Under the pieces are notes generated by a model, which did no database searches, had not been told where the DNA came from, and saw nothing but the letters and a program-made list of their open reading frames with translations. Below are positions 38,210 to 47,040 of a stretch of DNA of 64,000 nucleotides, piece after piece. The DNA is from Synanceia verrucosa (taxonomy: Eukaryota; Chordata; Actinopteri; Perciformes; Synanceiidae). Where the stretch lies: NCBI GenBank assembly GCA_029721515.1, contig CM056569.1, positions 10,992,007-11,056,006 of the forward strand, given 5' to 3'. Made by a program: the position numbers and the translations under genes. Within the stretch, counting starts at the first letter, position 1, and every line of letters starts with the position of its first letter.

Positions 38210-41200
38210 GTGTGTTGTCTCTGGACATGACAGGTCGGCTACTGCGTAGGAAGCTCCTGGGAACTCAGGCTGTAAAGGTGATAAGAAGGTGGGATAGAAG
38301 TCTCACAGGCAAAAGACAAAGGGGAAAAGAACTACCAGTCATCTTTTAATTTGAGCGTTTCACTTTCAAGACATGAGACACTTATTCAACATTAATATGA
38401 GACGTGCATGACCTATTCTCAAAGAAACTTCCTGCACATCCCAACCTCTGCTCTCCAATCACCCCACAACTTCGCATATAGGGCGTAATCAAGGCCCTTG
38501 GCTAATAATGGTAATGAAAATAATCAAGGTTTGTGTGCATATCATCAGCACACAGTATGCTGTATCAGTCAGTGTGTGATTGGTGATGATGGTAATTGGC
38601 AGTGTGGAGCATTGTGGTGTGTTGGTTAAAGCTGGGGGCATGCACGGTACTGTAGGTGGTGGAGAACGTCTGCAGCACCTGCAAATACAATGCCTTACAA
38701 GTGAGGACATCACCTTTGTAGTGTAGCAGTCCAACATCTCAATCACTTGGTGAGTTATTATGCCCACTGGGAGTTGTGATAATTATGATAATAAACAAAT
38801 ATTAAATACCTAGAGTTTATTCCAGATCAATACTTGAAAACAAAACTGGATGTCATATTGCTGGTGCTGGTGACTGTCTCTGGATGAATTTCATTTCTAT
38901 CTGGAAGGCTAGGACTGATTTCCTCCAATGTTGTCAAGACTCTACCAGAAGGATCCACACTGTTCACACTGTAGCATCAACATGGACGCTGTAGTGTTTC
39001 ACATAATGCCAAGCTGTTGATGTATACTCACCAGAGCTTCAACCCTCAGTTCAAAATAGTCCAAAATACACTAGCTCTTACTTTTTTGTAACATTCACTA
39101 AAAACTACAGTGACAGCTGTTTTAGAAAATGATGACAAATTCTTTAAAAATAAAAATACTGGTGGTGAGAGGCATAAAAAATGGTTACAATGAGTAGTAA
39201 AGTATAGAGATGGGCTGCTGCTTTGTTGGCTTTGGTCTTTCCATATTGATTGCAATAGTGATTGTTGGGCCTGCAGGTAAGACCTCCACTTAACGTAAAT
39301 TAATGAACACAATGGATGGGAAAATGTGTTTCCTTATATTTACTTAAACCAAGTTACAATTGAATTCCAATCTCCAGATGAAGCACACTGGTGGAACATG
39401 ACGTTAAACCAAATTAATGTCCACCATTTGTTTGGAGAAATGACACAAGCTGACCACTGTGGCCTGTAACCTTCAAGTAATATGGTTAATTGCAAATTAA
39501 TGTGATTTGGGTCTTTCAAATTCCCAGTAATGAGTTTGCAGTCAAATGTTGTTGTCCAAGACATTTTCCTGGAAAGAGAACATGACCTAATACAAAGAAC
39601 TGACACGCAAAAATCAAACGCTCTTTGTGTTAATAGAAAATGATTCTGCTAACAAAAACAGGTCCAACATGAACAGTGAAGTCTTGCCAAAAAATGTGTT
39701 TTAGATATTCTGAAAAAACTTTGACAGGAACTGATAAATGACAAAGTTCACAGGACCAACACTGATTATATTGCTTCGAACAGTGTACTGATGTCAGCCA
39801 ATCAACCATTAAAATACACAGCTGTTTCTTCCATTTCTTCTTCCAGCAAGAGGCTTGTCTGTTGGATTTTGCTGCCATCAAGTGGAAACTGCAAGAATCA
39901 ACAGCTCAGAACTTTTAAACCGGGGGAAGAAACTGGCTGAAGAATGAATCAAACCTGTTCCGCTGCAAGTGGAGAGGAAGCTGAAATACTGAAACAAAAC
40001 TTAATGTTTGCAACAACAAGTGTTGCCATATAAATTAAAAGAGAAGCATCATACTATCAAGCTATAAATCAAGTCTCTCTTTCTGAATATCCGTCGCATG
40101 TCTTGAGAAAAACGCTCATCTGATCAACCTCACACTTGCGAAATTGCACACACAGCCCATTTGCCTGATTGTTTAATTGACTTTCACCGATTGAATTTTG
40201 TCAAAATCTGACCTGTTACTACTCCTCCTGTACATTTTTAGCTTTTTTTCTTTTTGGGAATTTCCATACAGGGCGGCACAGCGGTGCAGTGGTTAGCACT
40301 GTCGCCTCACAGCAAGAAGGTACTGGGTTCGATTCCTGGCCCGGGGCCTTTCTGTGTGGAATCTGGCTTCCTCCCACCATCCAAAAACATGCATGGGGAT
40401 TAGGTTAATTCTGTCTCTATGTGTCCTGTGATGAACTGGAGACTTGTCCAGGGTGTACCCTACCTTTTACCCTAAGACAGCTGGAGGGTAAGCAGTAGAA
40501 AATGGATGGCTTTCCATATAAGTTTGCTATCATACACTTGACACAATATTCTTGGGTGATATTAGACCACTTACTTACTACATATGTTCATAACAGTAAC
40601 AAACTTTATTTCCTTTGTCTGTATGTGGTGTTACTTCACAAAGTAAAGAAGAAAAACAAACAATAGTAAGTTGCATTGTCTCTCTAATAATATACTAGAT
40701 ATATGACTTTCTATAGTATATTCCTTTTTATTTTTTTGTTTGCAGTTTTACACATAGTATATTTACATGTACAAAGTCTGCAGCTTTGATATAAGGCTAT
40801 GTTATCTCACATTGTCAATTTACTACCTGACAGAAGAGTCCTAAATATCTACATTATGGTGGGGCAGTAGGTGTTTAAGTGAACCAGGACTACAGTGTCT
40901 GCTCTCTGGATGTTAATATGTGCTGCCATGATCAAATGTGAGCCATCAATGTCTGTACATAGCTAAGTCCACTTTTTCTGCACCTGCAGAGTTTCTCCAG
41001 GCAGAACACAGGTCATTAATCCAGTTCTCAGTGAGCCCTCTTAATACTGGTCACCATGGCCTGTGAGAACAGAGTGATTCATTTCACAGAACAAACTGCT
41101 GCACTGAGTGCCAAGCCACGATGGGAAACCCAAAACAAGCTCACAGCCTAAAAGCCAACTGATGCAGCTTCTCTTTTCAATTTAAATGCTAATTTAGAAA

Positions 41201-44200
41201 ACTGAAAAAAAGAGTATAATGACACAGTGACTTTGAAAAGAGCTGAGATTACATGTTGCTGATATGAAAGGGAAAAAGAAACCCAGAGGGAAGTGGAAGC
41301 TGTATAAGTGACCCCTCCTCTTTCCTTCATGTGAGAGTAGCCTTTGTACATTTGCATAACATAAATATGGATAGCCAAAGTATTTTACACACCATATGGC
41401 TTAAAACAGTCAATGACATTTTCCAGCTCTTGGACAAGAAATCTATTTAATTTCAAAGATAATTTTCCAGTCGGAGACATCCTGTTTAAAATGCAAGGTA
41501 AGCCTTATATCAGAAACGTGTTGGAAAGTGCTGTTCTGCAGTCTATGGCAGCTCCTCACACTAATTCATAAAAGACAATCAAGTTAGGAACATAATGTAC
41601 CCTGTATAAATGACCACTGGGCATTTACCAGAATCCTGAGAGGACTTGTCATTGGCTTGCAGTTCATAGTGTGATATGGATCAATAGACTTGCACCTGAG
41701 GTGAGATGAGAGTGCTAAAGAACCATGTGCATACCAAATGTCCTCTCAAATCCCTGTCACATTGTGACACCCACCCAGCACTTCTGAACAAGATGAGTGG
41801 TTCTGTGAAAAATGCTGCATGTGACAGATGGGTTGGAAAATTTTAATGGGAGCAATGTGAAGTGGTTTGGGCATATGGTTCAGTTTTACAGTAATTATGT
41901 GCCTTTGACTCAAGAGGCAGTCTATGAATACAGTTTATGCAGCAAAAACTGGATGTCTTTTGACACTAAAGAAAACAAGGATTAGTGAAACATTTTGTCT
42001 GGAAGATGCTGTTCATTAAAAAAAGCCTTCAGAGAAGGTTCACTTAAGTCTTGATACATTTCTTTGCTGCTTTTATATTCAGCTATAGGACATCTCATCT
42101 TATTTGAAGAGCATGTAATGTGTACTTCATGTGATCAGATTTGGCTGTGAGCGAGCGAGCTAGTGATTGTTGGCATTGGCTACTCCCAAAAATGACAGCT
42201 GCTCTCCCCGTGGTCGGCCCAAGTCTCCACTCAGTTCAGTAAACACCAGAAGGCCTCACTGGACATCTCCAACACCCCTTGTGTTACTGTCGTGGAATTA
42301 GCTCAAAAAAGCAAACCTCAGCATATCTTAAGTGAGTTTCCTTATTAGTTCAGCTTAATAACAATAACCAAATGTGCTGTTGTTCTAAGAATCAGGCTTT
42401 GTTGAGCACACGTCATCTGTGCTTTGTACTCTTTACTCTCCCAGTTGGCAGCCTGAGTCATAGTTAATGTTTTGCTGTTTCCATTTGAACAGCTCTGCAT
42501 CTGAGTGTACCTATCTCACTCCTACACAAACTCCACTCATAAAAGCTCCTGACAACACAAACAGGCAAGACATTTAAAATGATACGAACAGAAAGCACAG
42601 CAAGGCCAAACACATCAGCGAGTACCACCATTATGTCGCCGGCGTCTCTTGTCCTTCAGGCATTCGGAACACTCAAAGCCGGGCCGGACAACTTTGAAAA
42701 ACCGTTGGAGGGCAAAGTTTACGGCTGCTGATTGGATCATAATCTCTTGTCCAGATGAGCACGGCTATGAGAATTAATGGACAGTATAAGAGTGGGTAGT
42801 GGAGTAGCACGAACTATTATTTTGTCCACTAAAGAGCACTCTAATGTGATAGTCCAAAATATGTGGTAGAAATTTCAATAAAGAAATGTTTTGAACAGGA
42901 TTTCCAAATATTTGGACTTTTGTTAAGCTTCTATTAGTGTTACATTAGTGCAACTAATAGAGCTCTGCACACAATTGTTTTCATTAGCAATATATTTTGG
43001 TTGTTTTCTTGGATTAATAGATTAATTAAATAATACAAATTGCAGCTTAAAACTCAGAGATTCATCTTACAATGATACAAACTCAAATGATCATATTTGA
43101 GAACCAGCAAATGTTAGCTTCATGTTTTGATAATCAACTTGTCTGTCGAGTAGGCGGCACAGCGGTGCAGTGGTTAGCACTGTCACCTCGCAGCAAGAAG
43201 GTACCGGGTTTGATGTGGAGTTTGCATGTTCTCACCGTGTCTGCGTGGGTTCTCTCCGGGTACCCTGGCGTCCTCCCACCATCCAAAAACATGCATGGGG
43301 ATCAGGTTAATTGGCTAATTTAAATTGACCGTAGGTGTGAATGTGAGTGTGAGTGGTTGTCTGTCTCTATGTGTCCTGTGATGAGGTGGAGACTTGTCCA
43401 GGGTGTACCCTGCCTTTCACCCTAAGACAGCTGGGATAGGCTCCAGCCTCCCCGCGACCCTATGAGAATAAGCGGTAGAAAATGGATGGATGGATGTCTG
43501 TCGAGTAATCCACATTTAACTCATCGGTTAATCAGATACTTAAGTCTTCAATAAACCCTCCCCTGAGGCGACTGCCCAACCATAGTTGACAAACATCACT
43601 AGCATGGGCACATCGCTCAAGATTTGGATTTCTTGATATGCTGAAGTGGTCTAAAAAACACAAGAGCCCTGTTCAGTTCTTTATTGATATTGAGCTATAA
43701 GTGATTTGACTTCATCCTAAATTCTTTTGTCTCTACTGTTAAAAGTGCTTGAAACTGCACGAAAATATAAAGAATAAACTGGAAATTAAACCTCTTGCAA
43801 TCGGTTATATTGAAACTCAAGGTTTTTTTTACAACACTCATATTTAAGAAAGCTTGACAGGTGTAGCTACATTACACTGTCTGTTGTCTGTTGTGTTGAT
43901 ATTAGCTTAAAACAATTCATCTCCAACTAGGCATGGTAATATGTCACAGTCCAGTACAATACATGTCTTATCTATGGTTAGACTGTGTATGCATCTGGAT
44001 CCCATGCTCTCCTTTCCAGGTCTCTGTGGAAAGTGCTTACAGTGCACACAATTGCTGGCTCTGTGATCTATTGCTTGAGAGAGTTACAAAGAGCCCCTCA
44101 TTTATTTTGCTTTCAAGCTCCCTCCCAATACCCCAGTGAGATATGACTTACAGCACTTTAAGTGTCATCCATTGTGTCCGTCTCCCACCACACCACTAAA

Positions 44201-44833
44201 TATAACCTCCAACAGTTATTGTCCACTGGCCACCCACTAAATATTTCATTGTTCTTTAATAAAACCAGTCTTTCATTACAGTGACAAGCTGTGACAGTGA
44301 TGCTGATCAGCACGTCACGGCAGGGAGACAGAGATGTAACATAAGCTTGTACAAATGTGGAGCTACTGTAAAATCAATGTTGGGAAAAGCAAATGGAAAA
44401 AGTCAAGCAAGTTTGTGGAGTTCAGACTGCAATGTTTACCAAAAGGTGGCTGATTTCAAGTCAATTTCATGGACTGCTGGTGTGGTAAATTCAGATGGGA
44501 TTATAGAGAAAACAGCAGAGTAATGGGGACCTTTCTGGACACTTAAGTCCAAAACACACACAACACACAAAATGATGCATTCTCAAGCACAGAAAGCACA
44601 AATTATCTGTGCGAGTATTTTAACAATAATTCCACTGGCTGAAGCACACTACAAAGAAAGACCAGAAATCTTCTCAAACAGGCAATTACCTTTCTTTTTA
44701 GGCAATTAATTTAGCTGCTAACCCATGAAATATGTACCAGATGAAACTGTCTCCTCACGTTCCCATCAAGCTTACCTGCAGTCTTGCGTCTTTGTTTCGG
44801 CTGAATAGAAAAGATGACCATTAAAGCCCCCAT
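3346..44833 (-). CDS. kcnip4: kcnip4 locus: Kv channel-interacting protein 4 (split gene, alternative first exons)
   Basis: KChIP4 is a cytosolic or membrane-tethered neuronal calcium sensor family protein that binds the N-terminus of Kv4 channels and alters their surface expression and inactivation. Seven shared exons (11023-10899, 6038-5969, 5410-5340, 4689-4582, 3725-3621, 3538-3476, 3393-3346) encode 195 residues after the junction codon. They are preceded by one of three first exons (44833-44776, 36268-36169, 24664-24553), or by the cassette 11981-11886 if a far-upstream exon is used. Every junction preserves frame. The KIS form totals 233 residues, the length known for mammalian KChIP4a. 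Assignment to KCNIP4 rather than KCNIP1-3 rests on the KIS exon, the MNLEGLEMIAV exon, the cassette, and core motifs such as VRHRPE, FNAFDTDHNG and KMDKNKDGVVTIDEF. The coordinates are the span of seen coding exons, not of the transcript. Which teleost ohnolog this is cannot be told. Confidence 0.95.
3476..3538 (-). CDS. kcnip4: kcnip4 exon encoding EF-hand 4
   Basis: Twenty-one codons begin KMDKNKDGVVTIDEF and end DCCQN. They contain EF-hand 4, loop DKNKDGVVTIDE, with Asp/Asn/Asp at positions 1, 3 and 5, Gly at 6 and Glu at 12: a complete Ca2+-binding loop. The acceptor is ccaacag and the donor is a standard gtaagc after AAT. The family usually has ESCQK; DCCQN here carries an extra Cys. Both flanking introns are 82 nt, so this part of the gene is very compact. 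Confidence 0.95.
3621..3725 (-). CDS. kcnip4: kcnip4 exon linking EF-hands 3 and 4, with GC splice donor
   Basis: Thirty-five codons from EMLDIMKAIYDMMGKCTYP to QHVEVFFQ. The first Glu is position 12 of the EF-3 loop; the rest is the E-F linker helix that contacts Kv4. The acceptor is gtgttgcag. The donor after TTTCAG is gcaagt (3620-3615), a GC rather than GT donor with otherwise perfect consensus. The FFQ/KMDKN junction and the frame force this site. RE replaces the usual KE, and T replaces A in the following APRQH. Confidence 0.94.
4380..4446 (+). repeat. LINE-like 3' tail
   Basis: The stretch ggtgggtgaatttcccacaa, tgggagataaataaa, and an ATTCT-repeat tail resemble the 3' ends of fish L2/Rex1-type retrotransposons. 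It lies inside a kcnip4 intron, antisense to the gene. Confidence 0.5.
4582..4689 (-). CDS. kcnip4: kcnip4 exon encoding EF-hand 3
   Basis: Thirty-six codons from DFVMGLSILLRGTIQEKL to DINKDGYITKE, with acceptor cactccag and donor gtatgt. It holds the helix after EF-2, the conserved LSILLRGT stretch, and the EF-3 loop DINKDGYITKE whose twelfth residue (Glu) comes from the next exon. EF-3 is a high-affinity Ca2+ site in KChIPs and its ligands D1, N3, D5 and E12 are all present. Length (108 nt) and both phase-0 boundaries match the family. Confidence 0.95.
5340..5410 (-). CDS. kcnip4: kcnip4 exon encoding EF-hand 2
   Basis: The exon supplies the last two bases of an Asp codon, then ASTYAHFLFNAFDTDH and NGSVSFE, with acceptor ctccaaag and donor gtatgt. 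It encodes the F helix of EF-1, the E helix of EF-2 and most of the EF-2 loop (DTDHNGSVSFE plus D from the next exon). FNAFDTDHNG is typical of KChIP4 and KChIP2. The 71-nt length with phase 1 start and phase 0 end matches the family. Confidence 0.95.
5761..5809. repeat. C-run and (CA)n microsatellite
   Basis: A run of C merges into about 19 CA units inside the kcnip4 intron between the EF-1 and EF-2 exons. Confidence 0.95.
5969..6038 (-). CDS. kcnip4: kcnip4 exon encoding EF-hand 1 (degenerate)
   Basis: Twenty-three codons plus one base: ECPSGVVNEDTFKDIYAQFF followed by PQG and the first base of Asp. The acceptor is cttccag and the donor gtttgt. The CPSG motif marks the non-functional EF-1 of neuronal calcium sensor proteins, where Pro and Cys disrupt Ca2+ ligation; EF-1 instead contributes to the Kv4 contact surface. 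The 4.86-kb intron upstream is the first long intron of the shared core. Confidence 0.95.
6039..10898. other. kcnip4 intron (4.86 kb)
   Basis: Intron between the EF-1 exon and the first shared exon. It holds a LINE-like tail at 7802-8030 and otherwise AT-rich non-coding sequence. No open frame here has splice-site or homology support. Confidence 0.8.
7802..8030 (-). repeat. LINE-like 3' fragment
   Basis: On the reverse strand the end reads ggttgggatcaataaagtag then tttctattctatt, the same tail type as at 4380 in the opposite orientation. The adjacent AT-rich part with tgcaaataaagag-type motifs is likely the 3' UTR of the element. Confidence 0.5.
10899..11023 (-). CDS. kcnip4: kcnip4 first shared exon (junction for all alternative N-termini)
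   Basis: Two bases (AC) complete an Asn or Asp codon, then 41 codons SVEDELELSTVRHRPEGLEQ through ELQILYRGFKN. The acceptor is ctctccag and the donor gtgagt. The segment links the variable N-terminus to the EF-hand core, and its last helix (FSRKELQILYRGFKN) is the entering helix of EF-1. ELELS is closer to KChIP2/3 than to the ELEMA of mammalian KChIP4, whereas VRHRPE and LQILYRGF fit KChIP4. The exon is distinctly CpG-richer than the surrounding introns. Confidence 0.95.
11886..11981 (-). CDS. kcnip4: kcnip4 in-frame cassette exon (optional KChIP4b segment)
   Basis: The 96-nt exon reads YPQIVHKRGVRARLMRFFPC then STAKRSSSNNQ plus the first base of Asn. It aligns with the mammalian KChIP4b segment [20 protein letters not shown]..., which is present in a long form and skipped in a short form; 96 nt is likewise divisible by three. 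The acceptor is tttctcag; a second CAG lies 11 nt inside, but using it would shift the entry phase. The donor is gcaagt (11885-11880), again GC, because only an exon ending CAA-A joins A|AC AGC in frame as QNSVEDE. KChIP2 has a palmitoylatable CC at this place; here there is one Cys. The exon preceding it in the transcript was not found. Confidence 0.8.
16845..16920 (+). repeat. LINE-like 3' tail with TATCT repeat
   Basis: The stretch gattccttcaggatgaataa then agttttatcttattgtatct is the third copy of this tail type in the window; the terminal TATCTTATC-like simple repeat is typical. Confidence 0.5.
17005..17057. repeat. Near-perfect hairpin, 22-bp arms
   Basis: Arm 17005-17026 (centre ccagtcatgagcttcg) is the reverse complement of 17036-17057 except at one position, with a 9-base spacer tggtattta. 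In a plus-strand RNA the odd pair would be a G-U wobble; in the kcnip4 sense RNA it would be a C-A mismatch. Confidence 0.85.
21841..21876. repeat. (GT)n(GA)n microsatellite
   Basis: Ten GT units followed by about eight GA units, a compound dinucleotide repeat. Confidence 0.95.
24553..24664 (-). CDS. kcnip4: kcnip4 alternative first exon: KIS domain of KChIP4a
   Basis: From ATG at 24664-24662 the exon reads MLSAIWETEGLQTVGIVV, then LVFASIKLLHLLGLISFSE, and ends with G before gtaaga. This is the K-channel inactivation suppressor domain: 37 residues in mammals (MLTLEWESEGLQTVGIVV...) and 37 here. The hydrophobic helix (about residues 12-32) competes with the Kv4 inactivation peptide, slows inactivation and favours ER retention, according to work on mammalian KChIP4a. 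The frame is open upstream to about 24829 but with no ATG, so MLSA is the chosen start; G at -3 supports it. The upstream region 24665-24860 is GC-rich, as expected of a 5' UTR or promoter. Confidence 0.93.
24665..36168. other. kcnip4 intron between KIS and MNLEG first exons (11.5 kb)
   Basis: The first 200-600 bases (24665-25290) form a GC-richer, pyrimidine/purine-skewed region that likely includes the KIS-form promoter and leader. The rest is AT-rich, with a GGAT/GACA simple repeat at about 30982-31024. No exon is supported. Positions 32160-32760 are compositionally complex with few simple repeats and could include conserved non-coding elements, which cannot be tested here. Confidence 0.7.
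30982..31024. repeat. GGAT/GACA tetranucleotide repeat
   Basis: ggatggatggatgaatgg is followed by (acag)n; a compound tetranucleotide repeat. Confidence 0.85.
36169..36268 (-). CDS. kcnip4: kcnip4 alternative first exon: hydrophobic MNLEG N-terminus
   Basis: The exon reads MNLEGLEMIAVLVVVVLFVK, then VLERFGLLAAGYD, plus G before donor gtaagc. It matches a known mammalian KChIP N-terminus beginning MNLEGLEMIAVLIVIVLFVK, which I recall as a KCNIP4 isoform (KCNIP2 has related forms). Residues 8-20 are almost all aliphatic, so a membrane-inserted helix is likely. An in-frame ATG nine bases upstream (36277-36275) would add MLT; the MNL start is chosen because it gives the family length of 34 residues with the junction Asp. 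A minimal upstream ORF (MQGF, 36372-36358) precedes it if the transcript starts that far out. Confidence 0.9.
38159..38215. repeat. (GT)n microsatellite
   Basis: About 28 GT units with one interruption (gtgcgtg). Confidence 0.95.
40270..40510 (+). mobile_element. tRNA-derived SINE, internally deleted copy
   Basis: The head gcggcacagcggtgcagtgg plus ttagcactg and the B-box-like gggttcgattcc mark a tRNA-Val-like pol III promoter. The body shares its tail (gtgtcctgtgatgaactgga, gataagc-like end, aatggatgg) with three other copies in the window. It lacks the segment around ttctcaccgtgtctgcgtgg and part of the middle seen in the copy at 43153. Direct repeats tttccata flank it (40261-40268, 40511-40518). 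Confidence 0.85.
43153..43494 (+). mobile_element. tRNA-derived SINE copy
   Basis: Near full-length member of the family, from gcggcacagcggtgcagtgg to a (ATGG)n tail. The head has lost part of the region after the B box (gggtttgatgtggagtttgc). A 13-bp target-site duplication, tgtctgtcgagta, lies at 43140-43152 and 43495-43507 with no mismatch, implying a fairly recent insertion. Confidence 0.88.
44776..44833 (-). CDS. kcnip4: kcnip4 alternative first exon: short KChIP1-like N-terminus
   Basis: ATG at 44833-44831 starts MGALMVIFSIQPKQRRKTA plus G before donor gtaagc. It resembles the KChIP1 N-terminus (MGAVMGTFSSLQTKQRR), where Gly2 is myristoylated; Gly2 is kept here, so N-myristoylation is possible, though Ser/Thr is not at position 6. 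The phase-1 end joins the shared exon as D-SVEDELEL, giving a 215-residue protein. The ATG has A at -3 and G at +4. A TATA box lies about 340 nt upstream at 45181-45175. I do not firmly recall a mammalian KCNIP4 transcript with this end; the call rests on sequence similarity, phase and donor. Confidence 0.82.
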
Positions 44834-45139
44834 GATGCCCTCCAGACTTTCCCGTTTAGCGTTCTGGAAGTCCTGCTAGATTTCACACACTATTTCACTC
44901 CCACACTAGGGTGCCTTCAGAGTGAAAAAAAACACAGAAAACAATGATATGCTGGGTAGCCTCACATGAAAAATGAAGTCTCTGGTCCAAACTTCCCTTT
45001 ATATTCACCCTGGGTAGGTGGGCAGCACGAAGAGAAATAGGAGTGGGAGTAAAACATGTACGCCTTTGTTGAGTTTTGAATTTTGACGCGCACGCTCCGC
45101 AGCCCCCTCCCTTCCTCTATTTTTCCCGCTCTGAAGTGA

Positions 45140-45190
45140 GAGCTTGCTATCTGATCTCTGCTCTGCAAAACCTACTTTATACCAGTTGAG
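45140..45190 (-). promoter_or_regulatory. Candidate TATA promoter of the MGAL first exon
   Basis: The reverse strand has TATAAAG at 45181-45175, predicting transcription start near 45150. About 320 nt of 5' leader would precede the ATG at 44833; no splice is required. The leader contains a GC/CpG-richer stretch (about 45080-45130) unlike the AT-rich flanks. No experiment supports it here. Confidence 0.45.
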
Positions 45191-45699
45191 CATGCTCGGA
45201 AAGGAAGCCAGTAACAGAGAAGAGTGGTACTGCCCTGTTCGGCAGTTCTGTCCTCACACAGGGAGGGAGAGATGGGAGGAAGGCGAGAGAGCCCATGCGG
45301 TATAGATAACCATTATTCCTTACTAGCTGCCTCTTAACTACATCTCCCGCTGGGGAGACGGGAGGAGAACACCATGCTGTGCCCACGACTGAGGAAAGGC
45401 TGACAGGAGCTGATGTTTATATGGTTACATTATGCAAAAGCAATTATTGGTGAGCAATATCAGTGAGCATCTCTTCTGTCTACTGTACCACTGCTGACAA
45501 GGCACTTTGAAAACTGAATAAACTGAATAGATTAATAAACAGATTAATGAAAGAGTGACAATATTAAAATTATATTACTATTATTTCACATCTGGCTTAT
45601 TTTAAAGCCCAAAAAATACAATTTAGTATAATGTAATAATAATTAGATCCCTTTAATTCATAATGTAAATGCTGACAATTGAAGAAAATCAACAATATA

Positions 45700-46108
45700 T
45701 AATTACCTCCGCCAAGGAGGTTATGTTTTCACTGGGGTTTGTTTATTTGTGGGCTTGTTGGTTTGTTGGTTTCCAAAATAACTCAAAAAGTTGTGGACGG
45801 ATTTTGACGAAATTTTCAGGGTTGGTCCTGAAGTGGCCTAACTTAAAACTGATTAATTTTTGGTGGTGATCGGATACGATTCCACGGCACAACCAAAAAA
45901 AAAAAAAAGTTTTAAGTTAGGCCATTTCCGACCAATCCTAAAAATTTTGTCAAAAACCATCCATAACTTTGAATTACTTTGCAAACTGACAAACCAACAA
46001 ACAAACAAGCCCCGATGAAAACATAACCTCCTTGGTGGCAGGGATAACTAAATAAAAAAGTCGCTGCCACCGCAGAAGTCTGCGCTCTCTGAGTGCTTTT
46101 CTAGTTAT
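45700..46108. mobile_element. Inverted-repeat MITE (CCTCCGCCAAGGAGGTTATG type)
   Basis: The left arm (about 45703-45852), starting ttacctccgccaaggaggtt, is repeated in reverse complement at about 45908-46049, ending aacctccttggtggcaggga. Arms of about 145 bp are separated by an A-run, so a cruciform or long hairpin RNA is possible. The short 3' piece, tctgcgctctctgagtgctt, belongs to the same dispersed repeat type as I know it from other animals. No coding sequence. Confidence 0.7.
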
Positions 46109-46654
46109 ATATAATTTGACCCCTACACCCTCTGGAAAAATCCATCAACATAGTTACAATACTGATTCAGTTTTCACAAGTGCAGAGAAGCTCTCCTGCT
46201 GTCATGTGAAACCCATTCCATCACACCACCTATGAAAAAAAAGTGATTGCCTCCTCAGAGTTGATCCTGCTACTGCTTATTTGGCAGCCTCAGACCGACT
46301 TTGGGGAAGATCCTCAGGATTATGGTGGAGGTCTAGAGGTCAGAATCATGTTACAGCCCACGTCTTTACCCTTTCCATCCTTTTCCTCACGGCAGGTGAA
46401 AAAGACACATCAGTAGAGGAAAATAGAATAAAAAAATACTTCCACCAACTGTACCACCCACACGCAATCCATTACATGAACTCTTGTGACTGCAGTCCAC
46501 TTCAGAAATGGATCAGCCAACTGCAATCAAGTATCAATTTACACCCACTCCATTCATCAGCTTCCTGTTGGCCATATGTGCTTGGTCGCTCTGAGGTCTT
46601 CTATGCCTGTCAGACAGAAGGTGACGACTATACTGTGGGCCAGATCTGTAAACT

Positions 46655-46656
<2 letters not shown>

Positions 46657-46697
<41 letters not shown>
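46657..46697. repeat. (CA)n microsatellite
   Basis: About 20 CA units; left partner of the block at 46942-47040 around a telomere-like stretch. Confidence 0.95.
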
Positions 46698-46698
<1 letters not shown>

Positions 46699-46798
46699 TT
46701 ACTTAAGTCACTTTTGGGGTATTTAGGCATTTTTAACCCCCCCTTTGGAGACAAACTTGGATTTCTTAAAAACTTGCCCTGAGTCTAACTACAACAAC

Positions 46799-46842
46799 TA
46801 ACCCCTAATCCTAACCCTAACCTCAACCTAACCCTAACCACC
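46799..46842. repeat. Telomere-like (CCCTAA)n block
   Basis: Degenerate copies of taaccc/ctaacc (for example cctaaccctaacctcaacct) precede the short palindrome ggggacatggattttgtccc. It sits between two CA arrays, so the whole of 46657-47040 looks like one composite dispersed repeat rather than a true telomere relic. Confidence 0.7.
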
Positions 46843-46941
46843 TACCTAAAATCAAGGTTTGAACAACTGGGGACATGGATTTTGTCCCCAATCAACTGGT
46901 ATTAAGTCAAGTGTGTGACCCCAATGTGGACATAAGGCAGA

Positions 46942-46968
46942 CCACACACACACACACACACACACAAG

Positions 46969-47039
<71 letters not shown>

Positions 47040-47040
47040 A
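46942..47040. repeat. (CA)n microsatellite, interrupted
   Basis: About 45 CA units broken by agcc near 46967 and aaa near 47031. Its translation gives spurious CV-repeat frames. Confidence 0.95.

Larger units (their letters stand above)
36278..44775. other. kcnip4 intron between MNLEG and MGAL first exons (8.5 kb)
   Basis: Positions 36390-36540 are strongly purine-rich on the plus strand (the pyrimidine-rich leader or promoter side of the MNLEG exon). A long GT microsatellite lies at 38159-38215 and two SINEs at 40270-40510 and 43153-43494. No coding exon is supported. Confidence 0.75.

Noticed and set aside
43072..43323. 83-codon plus-strand gene (and 56621-56977)
   Set aside because: Both frames run through SINE sequence and share the same peptide because they are copies of the same repeat.
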